Positions 1-4,727 of a DNA stretch of 6,604 nucleotides are shown here, piece after piece. Each line of letters starts with the position of its first letter. Position 1 is the stretch's first letter. Below the pieces are notes generated by a model. It was not told where the DNA came from. It saw only the letters and a list, made by a program, of their open reading frames with translations, and did no database searches. The stretch lies in NCBI GenBank assembly GCA_021845155.1, contig JAKBSB010000073.1:1-6604 (forward strand), given 5' to 3'. The DNA is from Thermoplasmata archaeon. GTDB taxonomy: Archaea; Thermoplasmatota; Thermoplasmata; Thermoplasmatales; Thermoplasmataceae. Both the position numbers and the translations under genes were made by a program.

Positions 1-175
1 AACCATAGGCAGGACTGATATTGGAGGTTCCGGAAGTGATATGGCCAGGACTCTTGAGAAATTCAGGTCCATGGCAGGGAAATACCGGATTTACCCGGGA
101 CATGGGGCTGATACAACTCTTGAACATGAACAGAAAACAAACCCTTTCCTCATAGACCCGTATTCTGCCCTTTAA
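1..175 (+). CDS. Metallo-beta-lactamase-fold hydrolase, glyoxalase II-like (C-terminal part)
   Basis: The 3' end of a gene that begins before the window: 57 codons in the frame starting at base 2, ending with TAA at 173-175. Visible motifs are GRTDIGGSG near the start of the fragment, YPGHGADTT (the PGHG histidine is the last metal ligand in this fold) and HEQKTNPFL at the C-terminus. This GRTD / PGHG / HE..TNPFL pattern is typical of small glyoxalase II-like hydrolases (YcbL type) that bind two metal ions and cleave thioesters or related bonds in the cytoplasm. The N-terminal HxHxDH motif lies outside the window, so catalytic competence and substrate cannot be judged. It converges on the broken transporter gene, with 45 bp between the two stops and no clear terminator. 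Confidence 0.85.
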   Translation, partial: TIGRTDIGGSGSDMARTLEKFRSMAGKYRIYPGHGADTTLEHEQKTNPFLIDPYSAL

Positions 176-220
176 ATCCAGGTACTACAAACCAAATATT
201 CCCTGTTATCCGTCCATTAG

Positions 221-822
221 TCATCTCTTGGGGTTCAGTGAAACTGTTGGATAACCTCCTCTTTTTTCAGGGAGTGATGAAGATTCTTCAAGTGATTTCC
301 CCCTGGTTTCCCTTATGGTTATCATGGTAACCATTGCACCTGCCATTGCAATCCCGAACAGTATGTAAAGGACGCCGGATACATTTATCGTGACAAGGAG
401 AACAGGGACAAGGAAAGTGAATATTCCGGCACCAAGTTTCCGGTGGACGCTGCGATTCCATGCCCCGTTGTTCTTATGCGGGTCGGGAAAAGCTCCGTTG
501 GGAGGATAAAAGTCGTTGTGTTTGGCCCAAGATAGCCGAAGAGAAAAGCAATTCCGTAAAACGCCACGAAAAGCATGACGCTGTTGATCAATGTGGTGTA
601 TTTCAGGGCAAGTATGAGATACATGAGTGCCATCACAGTGAATCCAATCCACTGCAGCCTCTTCCTTCCGACCCTGTCAATGGTGGCCACCGCAATCCAG
701 TATCCGGGTACTTCGAACAGTGAGGCTATAAGCGCGTTTCCAACTGCGAGATTGAACACGGTCTGGTGAAGGGTGGAGGCAGTTCCATAGCCAATATGCT
801 GCAAAACGAAACCGTTGTTTAT
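221..822 (-). pseudogene. MFS transporter (phosphate:H+ symporter-like), C-terminal half, frameshifted and cut off by an IS
   Basis: This is the 3' half of a major facilitator gene. On the minus strand it begins right after the inserted element with codons for INNGFVLQHIGYGTAS, then covers TM8 (HQTVFNLAVGNALIASL), the loop motif DRVGRKR, TM9, and TM10 ending in TELFPTRIRTTGHGIAASTG. That spacing resembles the phosphate:H+ symporter branch of MFS. At about 437-439 the frame is lost: the expected continuation TGKLGAGIFTFLVPVLL is read only in the next frame, as if one A were missing from a run of A (three seen, four expected). The shifted frame continues through TM11-TM12 to a normal-looking end (RETRGKSLEESS) and TGA at 221-223. 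The 5' half lies at 2132-2658. A sequencing error could explain the frameshift but not the insertion. Confidence 0.85.
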
Positions 823-839
823 CATGGTGAGCGGGAAAA

Positions 840-859
840 CTCATCCCTTTAGGGGTGAG
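840..859 (+). repeat. Left-end hairpin of the IS605-type element
   Basis: CTCATCCC (840-847) pairs with GGGGTGAG (852-859) around a four-base TTTA loop; one pair is a T-G wobble. It lies 17 bases inside the inferred left edge, has AAAA directly 5' of its foot, and resembles the right-end hairpin in stem and loop. In this family the TnpA transposase binds such a hairpin in single-stranded DNA. Confidence 0.75.
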
Positions 860-880
860 ATGAAAGCGAACACAAAAAAC

Positions 881-890
881 GTTAATAACC
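881..890 (+). promoter_or_regulatory. Possible TATA box for tnpB
   Basis: GTTAATAACC is centred about 27 bases before the tnpB ATG and follows an A-rich stretch (CACAAAAAAC) that could serve as a BRE. The spacing suits a leaderless archaeal transcript, and no Shine-Dalgarno sequence is seen before this ATG. The call rests only on position and composition. Confidence 0.35.
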
Positions 891-912
891 ACAAAGCAAT
901 TACATAAATTGC

Positions 913-2097
913 ATGTTCACAGCATACAAATTCAGGATGTATCCCGATGATGAACAGAAGTTTCTTCTGGAAAAGCACATCGGAACATGCAGGTTTGTAT
1001 GGAACTATTTTCTTGCTTTCAGGAATAAAAGATACATTGAAACCGGTAAAGGAATGAGCTACAAGGATATGTCAGTCCTCCTTCCCCCATTGAAGGGAGA
1101 AAAGGAGTGGTTAAATGATGTTAATTCGCAAAGCCTGCAACAGGAATTAATACACCTTGATAGTGCATTCCACAGATTCTTCAAGAAGATTGGGAAATAT
1201 CCGGCCTTCAAGAAGAAAAAGAATGGCGGTTCTTTTTCAGTGCCACAACACTTCACCATTAATGACAATCATCTGACAATCCCTAAATTCAAGAATCCAT
1301 TGCGTATTTTCATGCATAGGAACATTGAGGGTGAAATGAGGAGCCTCACCATATCCAAAACACCATCGGGGAAATATTATGCCTCAATACTCGCTGAGTC
1401 AGGAATAAACATACCTGAACCTGTAAAGATTGAAGCAGTTACATCTGTTGGCATTGACATGGGCATAACCTCATTCCTGACAACCTCAGACGGAATACAG
1501 ATCAACAATCCCAAAAATCTCAAAAAATCAGAAAAGAAACTTGCAATATTGCAGAAGAGGCTGTCAGGGAAACAGAAAGGATCAAACAATCGCAATAAGG
1601 CAAGGATAAAGGTTTCAACAGCGCAGGAACATATAGCAAATCAGAGGATGGATTTCCATAACAGACTGTCAGATGCAATGCTCAAGGCATATGGCACAGT
1701 AATAACGGAAGACCTGAACGTATCAGGCATGATGAAGAATTATCATCTTGCAAAGAGTATATCTGATGCAGGGTGGTCTTCTTTCATGACAATGCTGAAA
1801 ACCAAAGCAACGTCAAGAGGGAAGAATATAATAGAGATAGGCAGGTTCGATCCATCGTCAAGGATGTGCTCAAAATGCGGTAACATAAAGCATGATCTGA
1901 AACTCTCTGACCGCACATATCACTGCAATGAATGCGGTCTCTCAATAGACAGGGATCTTAATGCAGCAATAAACATAAAGAGATTTGGTCTAATACAGAC
2001 CGAGGTACCCACGGACAGTGGGGAAGTTACGCCTATGGAGATATCTCTGGCGGGATGCCTGATCCGTGAAGGCATCAGCCATATATCGTTGAAATAG
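913..2097 (+). CDS. tnpB: TnpB, RNA-guided nuclease of an IS200/IS605-type element
   Basis: The protein has 394 residues, a full-length TnpB. The N-terminal MFTAYKFRMYPDDEQ and KHIGTCRFVWN are the usual start of the family. The RuvC-like nuclease triad is intact: D182 in GIDMGITSF, E266 in VITEDLNVSGM and D346 in SIDRDLNAAINI. A four-cysteine zinc finger lies between the last two motifs (C319, C322, C338, C341: CSKCG and CNECG). TnpB proteins are the ancestors of Cas12; they use an RNA from the element's right end to cut DNA next to a TAM, which helps retain the element after excision. There is no tnpA beside it. The C-terminal tail after residue 360 overlaps predicted reRNA hairpins, so its sequence may be under RNA as well as protein constraint. 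No frameshift or lost catalytic residue is seen, in contrast to the decayed gene it sits in. Its AT-rich codon choice (many AAA and ATA) looks somewhat different from the flanking genes. Confidence 0.95.
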   Translation: MFTAYKFRMYPDDEQKFLLEKHIGTCRFVWNYFLAFRNKRYIETGKGMSYKDMSVLLPPLKGEKEWLNDVNSQSLQQELIHLDSAFHRFFKKIGKYPAFKKKKNGGSFSVPQHFTINDNHLTIPKFKNPLRIFMHRNIEGEMRSLTISKTPSGKYYASILAESGINIPEPVKIEAVTSVGIDMGITSFLTTSDGIQINNPKNLKKSEKKLAILQKRLSGKQKGSNNRNKARIKVSTAQEHIANQRMDFHNRLSDAMLKAYGTVITEDLNVSGMMKNYHLAKSISDAGWSSFMTMLKTKATSRGKNIIEIGRFDPSSRMCSKCGNIKHDLKLSDRTYHCNECGLSIDRDLNAAINIKRFGLIQTEVPTDSGEVTPMEISLAGCLIREGISHISLK

Positions 2098-2131
2098 GAA
2101 GCCCACCTCTTCAGGGGTGGGAGGATGTCAC
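2008..2131 (+). ncRNA. Predicted omega/reRNA scaffold at the element's right end
   Basis: Three hairpins follow one another: CCCAC/GTGGG at 2008-2022 with a GGACA loop, GATGCCT/AGGCATC at 2054-2076 with a nine-base loop, and the right-end hairpin at 2102-2121. The first two lie inside the end of tnpB. TnpB guide RNAs are known to be made from the 3' end of tnpB plus the right end, with the guide read from the flanking DNA. The guide here would therefore begin at 2132 (GGATGTACCGTAAAAAGC...). The 5' boundary is unknown and may lie further upstream; the 3' boundary of the scaffold is set by the inferred right edge. Stems were found by eye, not by folding. Confidence 0.6.
2102..2121 (+). repeat. 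Right-end hairpin of the IS605-type element
   Basis: CCCACCTC (2102-2109) pairs with GGGGTGGG (2114-2121) around a TTCA loop; one pair is a T-G wobble. GAAG (2098-2101) abuts its 5' foot and the inferred cleavage tetranucleotide TCAC lies six bases 3' of it. The hairpin is the sister of the left-end hairpin and is also part of the predicted guide RNA. Confidence 0.8.
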
Positions 2132-2658
2132 GGATGTACCGTAAAAAGCTATGTCCAGGAGGAGCCAGCTTATTGATGTTCCCAGTATCGTGACCAAGTA
2201 TTTCCCCGTGAGACCCCTGCTTTCTCCCCCTTTATTGTTCTGGCCAACCTTTGCTGTTGTATCTGTATTGCTGTATCTTTTGCCGGTAATGTATGCCGCG
2301 GCTGCAATGACCTCCCCGGATCCTCTTTTGTCCGCAATTCTTCCAAAAACCAGTGCACCCACAAATGCACCGAGGAGTGCCATTGAACCTATGAGTCCTG
2401 TTTCGACCGATACTGCACTCATACCTATTCCGAAAATGTTCACGGTTGCTGTTCCGAATATGTTGCTGGAACCTGTGAGGCCGAACACTGCCACAATGAT
2501 TGGCAGGGCGGATGAAATGACAAAGAGATCGTATGCATCTGAAAAAAGCCCATTCCCGTTATGAATATGGCCTTGAAATGGAATTTTCCAGTCTTTGCAT
2601 TATCAAGATCCTCCAGGACTTTCTCCCGGTTTTCCTGAATAGCTCCCATCGTCTTCAT
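2132..2658 (-). pseudogene. MFS transporter (phosphate:H+ symporter-like), N-terminal half with frameshift and internal deletion
   Basis: This is the 5' half of the interrupted transporter. Translation would begin at ATG 2658 (MKTMGAIQENREKV) or at the Met three codons later. After TGMGFF the frame is lost in a run of six T (A run at 2542-2547); adding one T gives MGFFSDAYDLFVISSALPI, the normal TM1 of this family. The second frame then runs through TM2 and the motif GRIADKRG. It jumps directly (near 2311-2322) to what reads as the central cytoplasmic loop (GEVIAAAAYITGKRYSN) and TM7 (KYLVTILGTSISWLLLD, then IAFYGTS) before meeting the inserted element. TM3-TM6 therefore appear to be missing, an estimated 120-150 residues. 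With the C-terminal half this makes a transporter with at least four lesions, so a functional product is very unlikely. The original substrate is unknown; phosphate is only the family's best-known one. Confidence 0.8.
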
Positions 2659-2691
2659 GCCAATGATGTCATTAATAACTTCTAAAATGAC

Positions 2692-2699
2692 CTATATAG
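2692..2699 (-). promoter_or_regulatory. Likely TATA box of the transporter gene
   Basis: The minus strand reads ACTATATAGG here, a good archaeal box A, centred about 37 bases before the ATG at 2658. That would give a leader of about ten bases. It survives although the gene is broken, so a truncated transcript may still be made. That transcript would run antisense into tnpB and its guide RNA. Confidence 0.45.
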
Positions 2700-2729
2700 T
2701 CATAGTTATTGCACGATTTTGTATTAAAA

Positions 2730-3353
2730 TCAGGCTATCCTGGCCAGTCTCAGGGCCTGGGCATTATAAGGTGTCAGTTTTATCTCCCCGTTGGGTCCCT
2801 GGATCACTATATTGTCATCCCTGAATATCCTCACAGTATCGCCCGGAAGTATGGAGACGGACGCAAGGGTTTTCAAGAGGTCCCTGTCTTCGAATGAAAT
2901 TCTCTGCACCCTGTATGTGCCTTCATTCACCAGCGATGACGGTATATCCCCCATCCTCTGGTCTGGATTGGTGGGATTTCCATGTGGGCAGGTAAGCGGG
3001 CTGCCAAGCTTCCTGAAAAGGGTCTCAACACGTTCATCCTTGAATATATGTTCCAGTTCCATAACAGAAGAATGCGTTTCCTCCCATGGGACTTCCAGCA
3101 TATTGTATGCAAAAACCTCTGATATCCGGTGTGTCCTCACCAGTGGAATGGCAGCTTTCCTTCCTGCCGGAGTGAAATCGATCTTTTTTCCAACCTTCCT
3201 GACCATTCCGTCATCCATTATTTTCTGGATATATTCATGGGCAGTGGGGGGAGATATCTTCAGCCTCCTGGAAATGTCTATTTCACTCACCGAATCAAAG
3301 GATTCGAGAAATTCCCAGACCACAAGCAGATAATCTTCCCTGTTCAGAGTCAC
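2730..3353 (-). CDS. DtxR/MntR-family metal-dependent transcriptional regulator
   Basis: A 207-residue protein with the three-part layout of full-length DtxR proteins. Residues 1-70 form a winged helix (SEIDISRRLKISPPTAHEYIQKI is the HTH). Residues 71-135 form the metal-binding and dimerisation domain. Residues about 155-205 form a FeoA/SH3-like C-terminal domain (VSILPGDTVRIF). Ligand positions recognisable from the family are D7 (MntR Asp8, DtxR Met10), H75, E79, H94, M98 (DtxR Cys102, MntR Glu99), E101 and H102, followed by CPHGNP at 122-127. Such proteins bind Fe(II) or Mn(II) and then repress metal-uptake genes. Residues 10 and 98 (Leu, Met) differ from the Glu pair of MntR, so an iron-type response is more likely than a manganese one, but this is inference. 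The start is GTG at 3353: the DtxR-typical REDYLL begins four residues later and no in-frame ATG lies nearby upstream. No Shine-Dalgarno is seen, so it is probably leaderless. The gene lies 71 bp upstream of the transporter remnant on the same strand and diverges from the adenosyltransferase gene. Confidence 0.9.
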   Translation of the reverse strand: MTLNREDYLLVVWEFLESFDSVSEIDISRRLKISPPTAHEYIQKIMDDGMVRKVGKKIDFTPAGRKAAIPLVRTHRISEVFAYNMLEVPWEETHSSVMELEHIFKDERVETLFRKLGSPLTCPHGNPTNPDQRMGDIPSSLVNEGTYRVQRISFEDRDLLKTLASVSILPGDTVRIFRDDNIVIQGPNGEIKLTPYNAQALRLARIA

Positions 3354-3370
3354 GTTTAATGATGTTTGCT

Positions 3371-3388
3371 TAATAGATAAGGATTATC
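3371..3388 (-). promoter_or_regulatory. Possible promoter and operator of the DtxR-family gene
   Basis: An A/T-rich box (minus strand TTATCTATTA, 3371-3380) lies about 18-27 bases before the GTG start, where a leaderless archaeal gene would carry its TATA element. It overlaps a perfect inverted repeat, GATAA-GGA-TTATC (3376-3388). A repeat over the promoter would suit autoregulation. The half-sites are only five bases, so chance cannot be excluded. Confidence 0.3.
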
Positions 3389-3467
3389 AGTTTCATTTTC
3401 ATCTGGCAGTCCGGGTCCAGAATCTTGCTAAAACCTGTGGAATGAGGCAATTCAGATGACTGCGGAC

Positions 3468-3479
3468 ATATGATCATAT
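3468..3479. repeat. 12-bp perfect palindrome upstream of the adenosyltransferase promoter
   Basis: ATATGATCATAT reads the same on both strands. It overlaps the upstream edge of the A/T-rich box of the adenosyltransferase gene, where a dimeric regulator would compete with TBP/TFB. It sits within the 162-bp space between two divergent genes. A role as operator is a guess; much of its symmetry comes from A and T. Confidence 0.4.
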
Positions 3480-3487
3480 ATTTTATA
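3476..3487 (+). promoter_or_regulatory. Likely TATA box of the cobalamin adenosyltransferase gene
   Basis: ATATATTTTATA is centred about 34 bases before the ATG at 3516, which predicts transcription starting near 3507 and a leader of under ten bases. The GGAG at 3500-3503 would then lie outside the transcript and is 12 bases from the start, so it is probably not a ribosome binding site. Confidence 0.5.
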
Positions 3488-3515
3488 CAGAATACCCATG
3501 GAGTCCTGAATAACG

Positions 3516-4061
3516 ATGTTCACAAGGAGAGGAGACAGCGGAAGCACCGATACAGGAGACAGGAGAAGAGTTTCAAAGTCATCTGCACTTGTTGAGGTGG
3601 AGGGAACTCTTGATGAGGCCATATCAAGCATAGGAAACGCAATCGCCCAGTCCAAATGGGATGATATCCGCACAGACCTGAGAACTGCGCAGGAGGATCT
3701 TTTTACACTGGGAGAGGAGATTACAGCATCCGGGCATGCCAGGAAACTTGATCCTGCCAGGGTTGACTGGCTGGAGGAAAGAGTTGTAAGCTACCGCACG
3801 GAGGTTGGGCCTACAAGGCTTTTCGTGGTTCCAGACGGAACAGTGCAGTCAACATCACTGCATCTGGGCAGGACTGTTGTCAGGAGGCTTGAAAGAAAAA
3901 TAGTCAGTGCAAAGGAGGAACTCTCCGTTCCCGATCATATTCTTGCCTATGTGAACAGGCTCTCATCCCTCCTGTTCATGGTTGCAATACTTTCAAACAA
4001 AAGGCAGGGGATCCAGGAAAGAATATGGGACATACGGGGTAAGAAGGCCGAACAGAAGTGA
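3516..4061 (+). CDS. ATP:cob(I)alamin adenosyltransferase, PduO/MMAB type
   Basis: The 181-residue protein transfers the 5'-deoxyadenosyl group from ATP to cob(I)alamin, making adenosylcobalamin for mutases and other radical enzymes in the cytoplasm. The N-terminal ATP-binding motif is FTRRGDSGSTDTGDRRRVSK (2-21), followed by VEVEGTLDEAISSIGNA (26-42, with D33 and E34). The C-terminal helices carry the signature HLGRTVVRRLERK (116-128; R119, R123, R124, E126) and YVNRLSSLLF (145-154). Length and motif order fit single-domain PduO-type enzymes, which form trimers. One position differs from the pattern I know: NRLSD is usual, while here residue 151 is Ser. The ATG at 3516 fits because FTRRGD should lie at the very N-terminus. 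It converges on lipB (15 bp between stops). From memory, T. acidophilum has the solved homologue (Ta1434) next to its 2-oxoacid dehydrogenase genes, so this neighbourhood appears conserved. Confidence 0.93.
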   Translation: MFTRRGDSGSTDTGDRRRVSKSSALVEVEGTLDEAISSIGNAIAQSKWDDIRTDLRTAQEDLFTLGEEITASGHARKLDPARVDWLEERVVSYRTEVGPTRLFVVPDGTVQSTSLHLGRTVVRRLERKIVSAKEELSVPDHILAYVNRLSSLLFMVAILSNKRQGIQERIWDIRGKKAEQK

Positions 4062-4076
4062 CTGATCACTATATGT

Positions 4077-4727
4077 TCACGGAAGATATCCGGGACTTTT
4101 CATGTCAAATGTCCCAAATACGCCGGAAAATTCTGATACAAGGACCCGGATCAGGTCATTCCTGTTTATGTCCACATAGCCCATGACTGATGAATCCATT
4201 CCGCATGGGTTTATCCTGGAAAAACCATCCAGAACCTCCTTTCCAATGTTTATTGAGATGCCGTGGTACGATACTCCCTTTTCTATTGCCAGGCCCATGG
4301 ATGCGACCTTTTTCATTTCCCCACCGGAACTGACCCAGATGCCGGGTTCTTCCCCTACAGAAGCTTCAAATCCGAATCTTCCAAGTGCATTTATGACAAT
4401 GTTTTCCAGTTTCACCACGAAGCTCCTGACTTCTATCTTCCCATCTTTTTCCCACAATTTCAGTATGGGGTAGACCACAAGCTGTCCCGGGCCATGGTAT
4501 GTGACATCTCCACCCCTCTCTGTCTTAATCACAGCAATGCCAGGGTAATTTGACGGATCATCCTTCCTGCCGGTTGTATATACCGGAGGGTGTTGCAGAA
4601 ACAGCAGGGTGTCAGGAATGATCCCTACCTGCCTCCTGGACAGAAGATTCTTCTGGATCTTCAGGCATTCATCATATCCTATGGTTCCAAGATCAATTGC
4701 GAGGTTTGAAGTGTAAAGGTTTTCCAT
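4077..4727 (-). CDS. lipB: Octanoyl-[protein]:protein N-octanoyltransferase LipB
   Basis: The 216-residue protein moves an octanoyl group onto the lipoyl-domain lysine of E2-type proteins; lipoyl synthase (LipA) then adds the sulfurs. The LipB signature RGGDVTYHGPGQLVVYPI lies at 71-88. The Cys/Lys catalytic dyad is C175 in INPCGM and K140 in KKVASMG. The motif GVSYHGISINI at 151-161 also fits. These favour LipB over the related lipoate-protein ligases (LplA), which lack the NPCG cysteine. The ATG at 4727 overlaps the last 35 bases of lpd in another frame, and a site reading GGAGATGA on the minus strand precedes it with good spacing, so translational coupling is likely. Placing the gene after E2 and lpd ties cofactor loading to the complex that needs it. 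Archaea generally lack the bacterial fatty-acid synthase that makes octanoyl-ACP, so the acyl donor is an open question. Confidence 0.93.
   Translation of the reverse strand: MENLYTSNLAIDLGTIGYDECLKIQKNLLSRRQVGIIPDTLLFLQHPPVYTTGRKDDPSNYPGIAVIKTERGGDVTYHGPGQLVVYPILKLWEKDGKIEVRSFVVKLENIVINALGRFGFEASVGEEPGIWVSSGGEMKKVASMGLAIEKGVSYHGISINIGKEVLDGFSRINPCGMDSSVMGYVDINRNDLIRVLVSEFSGVFGTFDMKSPGYLP

Larger units (their letters stand above)
823..2131 (+). mobile_element. IS200/IS605-type element with tnpB only, about 1.3 kb
   Basis: The single-gene element is inserted in the transporter, in the opposite orientation. It has subterminal imperfect hairpins rather than inverted terminal repeats and no target duplication, as expected for Y1-HuH transposition. 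The left end is placed after TTTAT (818-822) and the right end after TCAC (2128-2131). Three things support these edges. Removing 823-2131 joins TCC to ATA in codon phase and restores the family motif FYGTSINN. Each terminal hairpin is abutted on its 5' side by a tetranucleotide guide (AAAA 836-839; GAAG 2098-2101). Those guides pair with positions 2 and 4 of TTAT and TCAC as in IS608. There is no tnpA, so movement would need TnpA supplied in trans. The edges are inferred and should be confirmed against other copies. Confidence 0.85.

Noticed and set aside
460..769. Plus-strand open frames opposite the transporter C-terminal half
   Set aside because: They have no recognisable motif and lie opposite a stretch that reads clearly as MFS protein on the minus strand.
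913..2097. A miniature Cas12 effector instead of TnpB
   Set aside because: Length, the SIDRDLNAA and zinc-finger layout, flanking IS605 hairpins and absence of any CRISPR repeats all point to TnpB in an insertion sequence.
2542..2547. Programmed frameshifting in the T-run (minus strand) of the transporter
   Set aside because: The gene has another homopolymer frameshift, a large internal loss and an insertion, so decay or read error is simpler.
2791..3359. Plus-strand open frames opposite the DtxR-family gene
   Set aside because: The minus strand carries a full, motif-complete regulator; the plus-strand frames are low-complexity shadows of it.
4057..4070. A rho-independent-style terminator
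   Set aside because: The stem is only five pairs and no T-run follows on either strand.
4077..4727. A lipoate-protein ligase (LplA) or biotin ligase
   Set aside because: The RGGDVTYHGPGQ signature with the INPCG cysteine and KVASMG lysine is specific to LipB.
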